Of a stretch of 64,000 bases of DNA, positions 48,689 to 58,355 are shown one piece after another. Position 1 is the first letter of the stretch; every line of letters begins with the position of its first letter. Source of the stretch: Streptomyces sp. NBC_01314 (GTDB lineage Bacteria > Actinomycetota > Actinomycetes > Streptomycetales > Streptomycetaceae); the NCBI RefSeq assembly GCF_041435215.1, contig NZ_CP108394.1, positions 4,960,001-5,024,000 of the forward strand, given 5' to 3'. Under the pieces are notes generated by a model. That model did no database searches and was not told where the DNA came from. It saw only the letters and a list, made by a program, of their open reading frames with translations. The translations under genes and the position numbers were made by a program.

Positions 48689-50275
48689 TCAGGAGGCTGA
48701 GCAGCGCTTTCCATCGGCCGGGGGCGTGCCGCGGAGGAGGTAGGCGTTGATCGCGGAGTCGACGCAGGCGCTGCCGCGGCCGTAGGCGGTGTGGCCGTCG
48801 CCGTCATGGGTGAGGAGGCGGGCGGAGGAGAGCTGCGACGCGAGGGCCTGGGCCCAGCGGTAGGGGGTGGCGGGGTCGCGCGTGGTGCCGACGACGACGA
48901 TCGGGGCGGCGCCCTTCGCTTCGATACGGTGCGGTCCGCCCGTCGGCTTCACCGGCCAGTACGCGCAGTTCAGGGAGGCCCACGCGAGGGCCCGGCCGAA
49001 CACCGGGGACGCCTTCTCGAACTCGGGGAGGGCTCGTTCGACCTCCTCGGGGGTGTTGTAGGCGGCCGGGAGGTCGAGACAGTTCACGGCGGCGTTGGCG
49101 TACATCAGGTTGGAGTAGGTGCCGTCGGGGCCGCGTTCGAAGTAGCTGTCCGAGAGGGCGAGCAGACCGGCGCCGTCGTCCTTCCCGATTGCCTCGGTGA
49201 GCGCCTGGCGCAGCCGGGGCCAGGCGCCCTCGTCGTACATCGCCGCGATCACCCCCGTGGTGGCCAGGGACTCGCCGAGCCGTCGGCCACCCGCGTCACC
49301 GGTCGGGAGCGACCGCGTGTCCAGCCGCTCGAAGAACGCGCGCAGATTCTCGGCGACCCGTGCGGGCGTACTCCCCAGCACACAGTCCTTCCGCTTCACG
49401 CAGTCCTTCGCGAACGCCTGGAACGCCGTCTCGAAGCCCGCCGTCTGCTCCTGGTTGAGCCGGTGGGCGGGCAGCGTCGGGTCCAGCGCGCCGTCCAGCA
49501 CCAGCCGGCCGACGCGCTCGGGGAACAGCCCCGCGTACGTCGCCCCGAGGAACGTCCCGTACGAGGCGCCGACGTACGTCAGCTTCTCGTCGCCCAGGAC
49601 GGCCCGCAGGATGTCCATGTCCCGGGCCGCCTCGACCGTGGAGACGTGCCGCAGCAGCCGCGGCGCCCGCTGCCCGCACCCCTCCGCGAACCGTTTGTAC
49701 GCGGCGACCAGCTCCCCCGTCTCCCCCGTGTCGTCCGGGGTGAGGTCCGTCTGCGTGTACGTGTCCATCTGGCGCCCGGTGAGACATTCGACCGGCTCGC
49801 TGCCGGCCACGCCCCGGGGGTCGACGGCCACCATGTCGTACCGGGCCCGCACCTCGGCCGGGTAGCCGATGCCCGCGTACCCCTGCACATACCCGACGGC
49901 CGACCCGCCGGGCCCGCCCGGATTGACCAGCAGGGAGCCGAGCCGCTCACCCGGCCCGGTCGCCTTCCTCCGCGAGACGGCCAGCCTGATGTCGCCCTCG
50001 CCCGGCTGCGCGTAGTCGAGGGGCGCCTTCATCGTGGCGCACTGGAAACCGGGGATCTCGCAGTCGCGCCAGCTCAGCTTCTGCTCGTAGTACGAGGTCA
50101 GCACCGACGGTGTCGCCCGGGGCAGCGCGCCGAGGGCGGGCCCCCCGTCCACCGCCGTGGCCGCCGTACTGGAACCGCCGGAGGAGCAGCCCGCGGCGAG
50201 CAGCGCGACGGCAGCGAGCAACGCGCCGCCGGCCCGCAGGGGCCGATTCGGCCGGGAAGTACGCCTGGTGTACAT
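48689..50275 (-). CDS. Secreted lipoprotein alpha/beta-hydrolase, tripeptidyl aminopeptidase (SlpD/E) type
   Basis: Exported hydrolase of 528 residues. The ATG at 50275 gives a basic start, hydrophobic core and lipobox LLAAGC (Cys30), so it is a lipoprotein. The alpha/beta-hydrolase fold has the oxyanion segment LLVNPGGPGGSAV, nucleophile Ser in YVGASYGTFLG, acid in VVGTTRDPATPY and His in DGDGHTAYG. A TAP-like C-terminal domain is typical of Streptomyces mycelium-associated tripeptidyl aminopeptidases. Four or more Cys in the cap suggest disulfides. It should release tripeptides from peptide N-termini outside the cell. First core gene right of the tRNA. Confidence 0.92.
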   Translation of the reverse strand: MYTRRTSRPNRPLRAGGALLAAVALLAAGCSSGGSSTAATAVDGGPALGALPRATPSVLTSYYEQKLSWRDCEIPGFQCATMKAPLDYAQPGEGDIRLAVSRRKATGPGERLGSLLVNPGGPGGSAVGYVQGYAGIGYPAEVRARYDMVAVDPRGVAGSEPVECLTGRQMDTYTQTDLTPDDTGETGELVAAYKRFAEGCGQRAPRLLRHVSTVEAARDMDILRAVLGDEKLTYVGASYGTFLGATYAGLFPERVGRLVLDGALDPTLPAHRLNQEQTAGFETAFQAFAKDCVKRKDCVLGSTPARVAENLRAFFERLDTRSLPTGDAGGRRLGESLATTGVIAAMYDEGAWPRLRQALTEAIGKDDGAGLLALSDSYFERGPDGTYSNLMYANAAVNCLDLPAAYNTPEEVERALPEFEKASPVFGRALAWASLNCAYWPVKPTGGPHRIEAKGAAPIVVVGTTRDPATPYRWAQALASQLSSARLLTHDGDGHTAYGRGSACVDSAINAYLLRGTPPADGKRCSAS

Positions 50276-50399
50276 CTCGCGAGCGTAACCAGAAGCACTC
50301 AATTGATCACGAACAGCAACGAATGCTCCTCGTACGAGTGACACAGTCAACCGAACGCTCCACGGACCGCTGGACGCTCGCCGCCCGGCCCCCGTCACG

Positions 50400-51602
50400 T
50401 CACCCGGCCCTCAGCGCCATCGTCATCGCCTCCACGGCCAGCAGGGGCGCCACGTTCCTTTCCAGCGCCTCCCGGCAGGCCGCGATCGCGTCGATCCGCC
50501 GCAGGGTCGACTCCGGCGTGCCGCCCCGCGCCATCCGCTCCAAGGTGTCCTGCACCTCGACATTGGCGAGCGCGACCCGCGACCCCAACTGCAGGACCAG
50601 AACATCCCGGTAGAACCCGGTGAGCTCGGTCAGCGCGAGATCCAGGCTGTCCCGCTGCGACCGCGTACGCCGCCGCTTCTGCTTGTCCTCCAGGTCCTTC
50701 ATCACCCCCGCCGTACCGCGCGGCATCCGCCCGCCCTGCGCGCCCATCGCCGTCCGCAGCTCCTCGGTCTCCTTGGTGTCGACCTCTTCGGCCAGCTGCT
50801 TCGACTCCTCCGAAGCGGCGTCCACCAACTCCTGCGCGGCCTTGAGACACCCCCCGATGTCCTCGACCCGCAAAGGCAGCTTCAGCACGGCGGCCCGGCG
50901 CTCCCGAGCCCGCGGATCGGTGACCAGCCGCCGGGCCCGCTCGATGTGCCCCTGGGTGGCCCGAGCAGCCACCGCGGCAGCCTCCGGCTCGATGCCCTCA
51001 CGCCGTACGAGCATGTCCGCGACGGCGTCCACCGACGGTGTGAGCAGCCCGACATGCCGGCACCGCGACCGAATGGTCGGCAGCACGTCCTCCAAGGAGG
51101 GTGCGCACAGCATCCACACCGTCCGTGGGGCGGGCTCCTCCACGGCCTTGAGCACCGCGTTCGCCGACTTCTCGTTCAACCGCTCGGCGTCCTCGACGAG
51201 GATCACCTGCCACCGCCCGTTCGCCGGCGACGTGAACGATTTCCGCACCGTGTCCCGCATGTCGTCGGCCAGAATCTGCGTGCCCACCGCCGCCACGGTG
51301 CTGACATCCGCGTGCGTCCCCACCAGCGCCGTATGGCACCCGTCACAGAACCCGCATCCCGGACTCCCGCCGAGTGCCCGGTCCGGACTCACACACTGCA
51401 GCGCCGCCGCGAACGCCCGCGCCGCCGTGGTCCGCCCCGACCCCGGCGGCCCCGTGAACAACCACGCGTGCGTCATCTTCGACGCCTCCGGAGGGGCGGT
51501 CCCGGTCATCGCCGCCGTGACGATCGCGTCCGCATCCCGAGCAGCCGCATCGAGCTGACCACTCAGCCGCTCCTGCCCCACCAGGTCGTCCCACACGGCC
51601 AT
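50400..51602 (-). CDS. holB: DNA polymerase III subunit delta' (HolB-like)
   Basis: Clamp-loader subunit of 400 residues. The ATG at 51602 follows GGAGGG; the protein starts MAVWDDLVGQE as usual. AAA+ features: Walker A GPPGSGRTTAA, the zinc-binding Cys set (CVSP...CGFCDGC), the Walker B-like VILVEDAERL, sensor 1 segment CAPSLEDVLPTIRSRC with the SRC motif. It loads the beta clamp with DnaX and delta. The neighbouring upstream gene is the tmk fusion, a common bacterial pairing (tmk-holB). Confidence 0.94.
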   Translation of the reverse strand: MAVWDDLVGQERLSGQLDAAARDADAIVTAAMTGTAPPEASKMTHAWLFTGPPGSGRTTAARAFAAALQCVSPDRALGGSPGCGFCDGCHTALVGTHADVSTVAAVGTQILADDMRDTVRKSFTSPANGRWQVILVEDAERLNEKSANAVLKAVEEPAPRTVWMLCAPSLEDVLPTIRSRCRHVGLLTPSVDAVADMLVRREGIEPEAAAVAARATQGHIERARRLVTDPRARERRAAVLKLPLRVEDIGGCLKAAQELVDAASEESKQLAEEVDTKETEELRTAMGAQGGRMPRGTAGVMKDLEDKQKRRRTRSQRDSLDLALTELTGFYRDVLVLQLGSRVALANVEVQDTLERMARGGTPESTLRRIDAIAACREALERNVAPLLAVEAMTMALRAG

Positions 51603-51973
51603 GACCCACCACCCTCCGTCCCACAAGACCTCACCACGCCCCATTGTGCGCGCCCCCACCGACAACCCACCCCGCGCACGACCACACCCCACCACCGGTG
51701 CCGGCCACGTCACGAAGCCGAATCAGCCGCCCACGCACGGAAGGGGCCGTGCCGGTGCATCAAGCCCGTCGCATACAGCGGCCCAGAGAAGTCACCCGGA
51801 TCGATCCAACCCCGAGCAGTAGGGCACCAAGCGACGGGCTGACGCACCGGCACGGCCCCGACCCACAGGCAACCGCACGCGAACGCCGGCTCAGCCCAGC
51901 TCACCGGCCAGCACACGAGCCGTGCGCACACGAGCCCCCGCCCGCGAACCATCCGCGCACAAGCCGGCTCAAC
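51603..51973. other. Spacer between tmk fusion and holB with a long inverted repeat
   Basis: This 371-bp gap contains one strong feature: nearly complementary arms of about 30 nt at 51743-51772 and 51831-51859, described separately. The rest is C-rich non-coding sequence; frames through it are Pro/Thr/His-rich without domains. The holB ribosome site GGAGGG lies at its left end. Confidence 0.6.
51743..51859. repeat. Long imperfect inverted repeat between tmk and holB
   Basis: Left arm 51743-51772 and right arm 51831-51859 pair along about 29 bp with one mismatch and one bulged base; the outer 16 bp (ggggccgtgccggtgc) are perfect. The loop is about 58 nt. In the minus-strand transcript it lies after the tmk stop and before holB, so it could end or attenuate transcription, protect the mRNA end, or be a small decayed mobile repeat. 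No T-run follows. Confidence 0.7.
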
Positions 51974-54900
51974 TCACCGACGCCGCCGACCCCAGCCCCG
52001 CCCGTCATCGGCGTCGTCCTCACCATGCGGCCCCAACAGCTCGTCCGCCAGCGTGGGCAGATCGTCCAGGGGCGTCTCCTCGGCCCAGTCCGACCGGGGC
52101 CGCCGCCGCGGCGCCCCCTGCTCGTCGACCTGCGGAAGCTCCCGCGTCCGCCCCTCCGCCCCGTCGGGCCCCGGCCGCTCGTCCCGGAAGTACCCCGGCG
52201 GCACCCGATCGTCGTGCACCGGCGGCAGTACAGCCGTCTCATCGGCCGCCCCCGAAGGCACCGGCGGCAGCACCGCGGTCTCATCCTCCGCGGCCGCCCC
52301 CGAAGAAGGCACCGGCGGCTTGGGCAGCTTCGCCGTCGTCTCGGAGTCCGCCCCACCGGACGAACCCGCCGCACCCGGCCCATCCCCCCGCACCGGAGGC
52401 AACACGGCCGTCTCGTCCGCAGGCCCACCCGACGCGTTCGTCGGCGTCACAAGCGGCGTAGCCACCGTGACCGCATCGTCGCCCCTCGAAACCCCGGCAG
52501 AGCGCCTGCGCCCGGCCTCGGCAACACGCCCAGCCTCAGCCTCAGCGGCGGCCCGAGCATCCCGCCCAGCCTCAGCAGCACGCTCCGCCGCAGCCCGAGC
52601 CCCCCGCTCGGACTCCGCCGCGGCCTCGGCCTCAGCCCGCTCCGCCGCGACCCTCTCCGCCTCGACCCGAGCCGCCCGCTCGGCCTCCGCCGCGGCGGCC
52701 ACCCTCCGAGCATCCTCGGCCCGGAGCAATGCCTCCTCGGCCTTTCGCTGCTTCTCCAGGCGGAGCGCTTCCGCCTCCGCCCGCAACCGCTGCTCCTCCG
52801 CGGCCTGCTTGCGACGCCGTTCCTCCTCGACCCGCCGCCGTTCCTCCTGCTCGGCACGGGCCTTCTCCTCCGCGAGGAGCCGCGCCTGCTCCTCCTCGGC
52901 ACGGCGACGCGCTTCCTCGGCTCGCTGCCGGGCCTCCTCCGCCTGCCGCTCCGCCTCGCGCCGCTGAGCCTCCTCCAGCTCGCGCCGCTTGCGCTCCTCC
53001 TCCTCGGCCCGCAGCCGCGCGAGCTCCTCCTGACGCTCCCGCTCCAGCCGCTCTTCCTCGGCCTTCCGCGCGGCCTCTTCCTCGGCCTTGCGCCGCGCTT
53101 CCTCCTCGGCCTTGCGCCGGGCTTCCTCCTGCGCCTTCACCTCGGCCTCGGACAGCGGCAGCAGCACGTCGAGCCGATGCCGGACCACCGTGGTCACGGC
53201 CTCGGGATCCTGCGCGGCGTCGACCACCAGATACCGACCGGCATCCGCGGCGGCCAGCGTCAGGAAGCCCGCCCGCACCCGCTCGTGGAACTCGGCCGGC
53301 TCCGACTCCAGCCGGTCCGGAGCCTCGGTGAACCGCTCCCGCGCCGCCTCGGGCGACACATCCAGCAGCACGGTCAGATGAGGCACGAGTCCGGCGGTCG
53401 CCCACCGCGAGATCCGGGCGATCTCCGTGGGCGAAAGGTCCCGCCCGGCCCCCTGATAGGCCACGGACGAATCGATGTACCGATCGGAGATGACGACCGC
53501 GCCCCGCTCCAACGCGGGCCGCACCACGGTGTCCACGTGCTCGGCACGATCCGCCGCGTAGAGAAGCGCCTCTGCCCGGTTCGACAGCCCGGCACTCGAC
53601 ACGTCCAGCAGAATCGACCGCAGCCGCTTGCCCACCGGAGTGGCCCCCGGCTCCCGCGTCACCACGACCTCGTGTCCCTTGGCCCGGATCCACTCGGCGA
53701 GCGCCTCGACCTGGGTGGACTTCCCGGCCCCGTCACCGCCCTCCAGAGCGATGAAGAACCCGGTCCCGGCGGGTGCCTGTGCCGGGTCGTCGCCCTTCAG
53801 CAACGCGTCCCGCAGATCCTGCCGAAGCGGCACGCCGGACCGGTCGTCGACCTTGGCCAGCACCAGCGCGGCCACGGGCAGCAGCAACGCGCCCACCAGC
53901 ATCAACGTGAACGCCGCACCTCCGTGCGCGAACACGAACCTGCCGCTCTCCAGCCGGTGCGGCCCGATGACGGCGGCGACCAGCGGAGCGACGATCACCG
54001 CCAGCGCCACGAACACCCGGACGACGGCATGCAGATGCTCGGTGGTTCGCGCCCGCCGGAAGTCCTCGGCCTCCTGGTCGAGCAGCGTGTGCCCGGTGTT
54101 GGCGGCGACCCCCGCGCCGACACCGGCCAGCCCCAGGATCAGCACCACACTCGTGACATCCGGCGTCAGCCCCGCGGCGAGCAGCGCGACACCGGTGAAG
54201 GCGATCGCGAGGGCGAGCAGCCGGCGCCGGGACAGCGAGGGCAGCACGGACGGCGCCCGACGGATCCCGACGACCACGCCACCCGTCAGCGCGACGACGA
54301 ACAGCCCGTACAGCACCGGCCCGCCGCCCAGGTCCTTGGCGTGCAGCACGGCGACGGCGACAGCGGCCGCGACCGCACCGGCGACCGCGCCGCACGCCGG
54401 CACCAGGAGCGGGATCGCACCCGTACGGCCCTTGTCCACACCGGTGCCGGTCTTGGGCCGGCGCAGCCCCTCCAGCGGCGACCGCGCGCGCGGGGTGCGT
54501 GTCTTAGGCAGTTCGAGGAAGGTCACCAGGGACAGCGAGGCGGCGAACAGCCCGGCGGCGACGTACGAGGCGAGCGCGGCCTGGTGCTGCCCGAACCAGT
54601 CGAGGCCCGCGCCCAGCAGATTGTTGAGCAGCGACGCGACGACGAGGACGGTGGCCGCGAGAGGCACGGCGACGAATCCCGTACGCAGTGCCAGGCGCCG
54701 CAGCGCGTCCATGTGGTCCGGCAGCGGCCGTACGGTCGCGCCCTCGGGCGGCGGCGCGGGCAGCAGCGCGGGCGCCGCGCTCTCCCGGCAGATCGTCCAG
54801 AACCGTTCGGCGACACCGGCCACGAACGCGGTGACCAACAGCACCGCGAGCGCGTTCTCCGGCGTCCAGTCGATCCACAGGGGTGCGACGATCAGCAGCA

Positions 54901-55285
54901 GGACCCGCACCCCGTCCGCGCCGACCATGGTCCAGCGACGGTCGAGCGGCCCCTCCTGCGCGGTCAGCGAGGTGAGCGGCCCGAGGAGTACGGCCCCGAA
55001 GAGCAGTGTCGCGAGGGCACGCGTACCGAAGACGGCCGCGACCGTCAGGGCGACGCCCCGGTATCCACCGCCGAAGGAACCTTCGCTGATCGCCGCCTGG
55101 AAGGCGAGGAGCACCAGCACGAACAGTGCGAGCACATCGCCCACACCGCCCACGAGCTGTGCGCTCCACAACCGTTTCAGCTGAGGTCGGCGCAGCAGCG
55201 CCCGCACGGCGCGCTCCCTGGAATCCACTACCAGGGCGTCGTCGGAGGCCGGGTTGTGGGCCGTCGGCTGCTCGGCTCGCATCAT
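51974..55285 (-). CDS. tmk: Membrane (MFS-like) domain fused to thymidylate kinase with coiled-coil tail
   Basis: Fusion of 1103 residues, typical of Streptomyces. Residues about 30-490 form a 12-TM MFS-like membrane part. The kinase (about 508-720) has P-loop GGDGAGKST, VVTREPGATPVGKRLR, the DR(Y/x) motif in VISDRYIDSSVAYQGAG and a lid region with RFTEAPDRLE; it makes dTDP from dTMP and ATP. After it come about 200 residues of charged Glu/Arg/Ala coiled coil, then a disordered tail with repeats of the type ADETAVLPPV. Start codons ATG at 55285 and 55282 are adjacent. The MFS part may be an anchor rather than a transporter. Lies between topA and holB on the same strand. Confidence 0.92.
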   Translation of the reverse strand: MMRAEQPTAHNPASDDALVVDSRERAVRALLRRPQLKRLWSAQLVGGVGDVLALFVLVLLAFQAAISEGSFGGGYRGVALTVAAVFGTRALATLLFGAVLLGPLTSLTAQEGPLDRRWTMVGADGVRVLLLIVAPLWIDWTPENALAVLLVTAFVAGVAERFWTICRESAAPALLPAPPPEGATVRPLPDHMDALRRLALRTGFVAVPLAATVLVVASLLNNLLGAGLDWFGQHQAALASYVAAGLFAASLSLVTFLELPKTRTPRARSPLEGLRRPKTGTGVDKGRTGAIPLLVPACGAVAGAVAAAVAVAVLHAKDLGGGPVLYGLFVVALTGGVVVGIRRAPSVLPSLSRRRLLALAIAFTGVALLAAGLTPDVTSVVLILGLAGVGAGVAANTGHTLLDQEAEDFRRARTTEHLHAVVRVFVALAVIVAPLVAAVIGPHRLESGRFVFAHGGAAFTLMLVGALLLPVAALVLAKVDDRSGVPLRQDLRDALLKGDDPAQAPAGTGFFIALEGGDGAGKSTQVEALAEWIRAKGHEVVVTREPGATPVGKRLRSILLDVSSAGLSNRAEALLYAADRAEHVDTVVRPALERGAVVISDRYIDSSVAYQGAGRDLSPTEIARISRWATAGLVPHLTVLLDVSPEAARERFTEAPDRLESEPAEFHERVRAGFLTLAAADAGRYLVVDAAQDPEAVTTVVRHRLDVLLPLSEAEVKAQEEARRKAEEEARRKAEEEAARKAEEERLERERQEELARLRAEEEERKRRELEEAQRREAERQAEEARQRAEEARRRAEEEQARLLAEEKARAEQEERRRVEEERRRKQAAEEQRLRAEAEALRLEKQRKAEEALLRAEDARRVAAAAEAERAARVEAERVAAERAEAEAAAESERGARAAAERAAEAGRDARAAAEAEAGRVAEAGRRRSAGVSRGDDAVTVATPLVTPTNASGGPADETAVLPPVRGDGPGAAGSSGGADSETTAKLPKPPVPSSGAAAEDETAVLPPVPSGAADETAVLPPVHDDRVPPGYFRDERPGPDGAEGRTRELPQVDEQGAPRRRPRSDWAEETPLDDLPTLADELLGPHGEDDADDGRGWGRRRR

Positions 55286-55420
55286 GCTTTCAGCCTATCG
55301 GCACCCACCGACACTCCGAAGCAGCGCCCGAACGCACGCACGCCGCACAACCAAGTCGCACAAAACCCGCACACCTTCAGCAAAACCAAGGCGACCCATT
55401 TCAGCCACCCTCGGCACCAC

Positions 55421-55457
55421 CGCCCCCAAAGGGGCGCGGGGAACTGCGCGACCAGCC
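55421..55457. repeat. Recurrent Streptomyces intergenic element with hairpin
   Basis: The hairpin cgcccc-caaa-ggggcg (55421-55436) followed by cggggaactgcgcgaccagc is a short sequence I recall as recurring between genes in many Streptomyces genomes, usually just after a stop or before a terminator. It lies between the end of topA and the start of tmk. Its function is not known; a role in termination is possible. Confidence 0.45.
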
Positions 55458-55523
55458 ACACTCGGCCCGCAGCCGCAGAAGCACCCGCGCCCGTACCCGC
55501 GCCCACACCCCCGAGCGACTTGG

Positions 55524-58355
55524 CTAGGCGCCTTCCCCAGCCGCCGTCGTCTTCTTCGCGGGAGCCGCCTTCTTGGCCGCGGCCGTCTTCGAAGTCGCCG
55601 TCTTCTTGGCAGCGGTCTTCTTCGCCGGCACAGCCTTCTTCGCGGCAGTCTTGGTCGCCGTCTTCTTCGCGGGCGCCTTCTTCGCCGTCTTCTTGACGGG
55701 AGCCTTCGCCCGCTTCTCCGCGAGCAGCTCGTACCCGCGCTCGGGCGTGATCGTCTCCACGCTGTCCGCGGACCGCAGCGTCGCGTTGGTCTCGCCGTCG
55801 GTGACGTACGGCCCGAAGCGGCCGTCCTTCACCACGACCGGCGCCTTGCTGACGGGGTCCTCGCCCAGCTCCTTCAACGGCGGCTTGGCGGCGGCCCGCC
55901 CGCGCTGCTTGGGCTGGGCGTAGATCGCCAGCGCCTCTTCAAGGGTGATCGTGAAGAGCTGGTCCTCGGTCTGCAGCGAACGCGAGTCCGTGCCCTTCTT
56001 CAGATACGGCCCGTACCGCCCGTTCTGCGCGGTGATCTCCTGGCCCTCGGCGTCGGCGCCGACGGTCCGCGGCAGCGACATCAGCTTCAGCGCGTCGGCC
56101 AGCGTCACCGTGTCCAGCGACATCGACTTGAACAGCGAGGCCGTACGCGGCTTGACCGCTTTCTTGCCGGTCTTCGGGGTGCCCTCGGGGAGCACCTCGG
56201 TGACGTACGGGCCGTAGCGGCCGTCGCGGGCGATGATCTGGTGACCCGAGACCGGGTCGGCACCGAGCTCGAAGTCACCGCTCGGCTTGGCGAGCAGTTC
56301 CTCGGCGAATTCGACGCTCAGCTCGTCCGGGGCCATGTCCTCGGGCACGTCCGCCCGCTGGTGCCCTTCGGAGTCCTTCTCACCGCGCTCAACGTACGGG
56401 CCGTAGCGCCCGACACGCAGCATGATGCCGTCGCCGACGGGGAAGGACGACACCTCGCGGGCGTCGATCGCACCCAGGTCGGTGACCAGTTCCTTCAGAC
56501 CGCCGAGGTGGTCCCCGTCGCCGTTGCCGGCCTCGGCCGCGGTGCCGTTCGCCCCCGTGCTCCCGCCGAAGTAGAAGCGCTTGAGCCACGGCACCGCCTG
56601 GGCCTCGCCGCGCGCGATGCGGTCGAGGTCGTCCTCCATCTTGGCGGTGAAGTCGTAGTCGACGAGCCGTCCGAAGTGCTTCTCCAGCAGATTGACCACG
56701 GCGAAGCTCAGGAACGACGGCACCAGGGCCGTGCCCTTCTTGAACACGTATCCCCGGTCGAGGATCGTGCCGATGATCGACGCGTACGTCGACGGGCGGC
56801 CGATCTCCCGGTCTTCGAGCTCCTTGACCAGCGACGCCTCGGTGTAGCGGGCCGGAGGCTTGGTGGCGTGCCCGTCGACCGTGATCTCCTGGGCGGAGAG
56901 CGCGTCACCCTCGCCGACCTGCGGCAGCCTGCGCTCGCGGTCGTCCAGCTCGGCGTTCGGGTCGTCGGCGCCCTCGACGTAGGCCTTGAGGAAGCCGTGG
57001 AAGGTGATCGTCTTGCCGGAGGCGCTGAACTCGGCGTCCCGGCCGTCGGAGGCGGTGCCACCGATCTTGACCGTGACGCTGTTGCCCGTCGCGTCCTTCA
57101 TCTGGGAGGCGACTGTCCGCTTCCAGATCAGCTCGTAGAGCCTGAACTGGTCGCCGGTCAGGCCGGTCTCGGCGGGCGTGCGAAAACGATCACCCGAGGG
57201 GCGGATCGCCTCGTGCGCCTCCTGCGCGTTCTTGACCTTCGCGGCGTACGTCCGCGGCTGGGCCGGCAGGTAGTCGGCGCCGTACAGCTGCGTGACCTGG
57301 GCGCGGGCGGCGTTCACGGCGGTTTCGCTGAGCGTCGTGGAGTCCGTACGCATATAGGTGATGAAGCCGTTCTCGTACAGCTTCTGCGCCACCTGCATCG
57401 TCGCCTTGGCCCCGAAGCCGAGCTTGCGCGAGGCCTCCTGCTGCAGCGTCGTCGTGCGGAAGGGGGCGTACGGCGAGCGGCGGTACGGCTTGGACTCGAC
57501 GGACCGGACCGAGAACCGGGTGTTCTCCAGGGCGGCGGCCAGCGCGTGGGCGTTCGCCTCGTCCAGGTGCAGGATGTTCGCGCCCTTGAGCTGCCCGACC
57601 GAGTCGAAGTCACGGCCCTGGGCGACTCGGCGGCCGTCGACGGACTGCAGACGGGCGACCAGGGACGACGGGTCGGAGGCGTCACCGGCGCGGCCGGTCG
57701 CGAAGGTGCCGGTCAGGTCCCAGTACTCGGCCGAGCGGAACGCGATCCGGTCGCGCTCCCGCTCCACGACGAGCCGGGTCGCGACGGACTGGACGCGGCC
57801 CGCCGACAGACGCGGCATGACCTTCTTCCACAGGACCGGCGAGACCTCGTAGCCGTAGAGGCGGTCGAGGATGCGGCGGGTCTCCTGGGCGTCGACCAGC
57901 TTCTGGTTCAGCTCGCGCGGGTTGGCGACGGCGGCCTGGATCGCGGCCTTGGTGATCTCGTGGAAGACCATCCGCTTGACCGGGACCTTGGGCTTGAGCA
58001 CCTCCTGGAGGTGCCAGGCGATGGCCTCGCCCTCGCGGTCCTCATCGGTGGCGAGGAAGAGTTCGTCGGACTCCTTCAGGAGGTCCTTGAGCTTCCTGAC
58101 CTGCGCCTTCTTGTCCGCGTTGACCACGTAGATGGGCGCGAAGTCATGCTCGACGTCCACGCCGAGGCGGCGCACCTCGCCGGTGTACTGCTCGGGCACC
58201 TCCGCGGCGCCGTTGGGAAGGTCGCGGATGTGCCCCACGCTCGCCTCGACGATGTAGCCGGGGCCGAGATAGCCCTTGATCGTCTTCGCCTTGGCAGGCG
58301 ACTCGACAATGACGAGTCGGCGGCCGCCCTTCGAGGTCTCGCTGGTCGGGGACAA
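55524..58355 (-). CDS. topA: DNA topoisomerase I (TopA)
   Basis: Type IA topoisomerase of 943 residues that relaxes negative supercoils. The TTG start at 58355 matches the family start (SPTSETSKGGRRLVIVESPAKAKTI). Toprim: VESPAKAKTI and ATDEDREGEAIAWH; active-site Tyr in GFITYMRTDSTTLS; C-terminal repeats of the form GRYGPYV (DNA-binding topoisomerase C repeats, without zinc fingers). The last 60 residues are Lys/Ala repeats (AAKKTA type), a feature described for actinobacterial TopA that increases processivity. It is essential in Streptomyces, and its promoter senses supercoiling there. Confidence 0.97.
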   Translation of the reverse strand: MSPTSETSKGGRRLVIVESPAKAKTIKGYLGPGYIVEASVGHIRDLPNGAAEVPEQYTGEVRRLGVDVEHDFAPIYVVNADKKAQVRKLKDLLKESDELFLATDEDREGEAIAWHLQEVLKPKVPVKRMVFHEITKAAIQAAVANPRELNQKLVDAQETRRILDRLYGYEVSPVLWKKVMPRLSAGRVQSVATRLVVERERDRIAFRSAEYWDLTGTFATGRAGDASDPSSLVARLQSVDGRRVAQGRDFDSVGQLKGANILHLDEANAHALAAALENTRFSVRSVESKPYRRSPYAPFRTTTLQQEASRKLGFGAKATMQVAQKLYENGFITYMRTDSTTLSETAVNAARAQVTQLYGADYLPAQPRTYAAKVKNAQEAHEAIRPSGDRFRTPAETGLTGDQFRLYELIWKRTVASQMKDATGNSVTVKIGGTASDGRDAEFSASGKTITFHGFLKAYVEGADDPNAELDDRERRLPQVGEGDALSAQEITVDGHATKPPARYTEASLVKELEDREIGRPSTYASIIGTILDRGYVFKKGTALVPSFLSFAVVNLLEKHFGRLVDYDFTAKMEDDLDRIARGEAQAVPWLKRFYFGGSTGANGTAAEAGNGDGDHLGGLKELVTDLGAIDAREVSSFPVGDGIMLRVGRYGPYVERGEKDSEGHQRADVPEDMAPDELSVEFAEELLAKPSGDFELGADPVSGHQIIARDGRYGPYVTEVLPEGTPKTGKKAVKPRTASLFKSMSLDTVTLADALKLMSLPRTVGADAEGQEITAQNGRYGPYLKKGTDSRSLQTEDQLFTITLEEALAIYAQPKQRGRAAAKPPLKELGEDPVSKAPVVVKDGRFGPYVTDGETNATLRSADSVETITPERGYELLAEKRAKAPVKKTAKKAPAKKTATKTAAKKAVPAKKTAAKKTATSKTAAAKKAAPAKKTTAAGEGA

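Noticed and set aside
51644..55696. Plus-strand ORF of 1350 codons opposite the tmk fusion
   Set aside because: Arg/Pro/His-rich antisense translation; the minus strand encodes an evident membrane/kinase/coiled-coil protein.
55580..55700. Short-period repeat at the end of topA as a non-coding satellite
   Set aside because: It encodes the in-frame Lys/Ala-rich tail typical of actinobacterial TopA.
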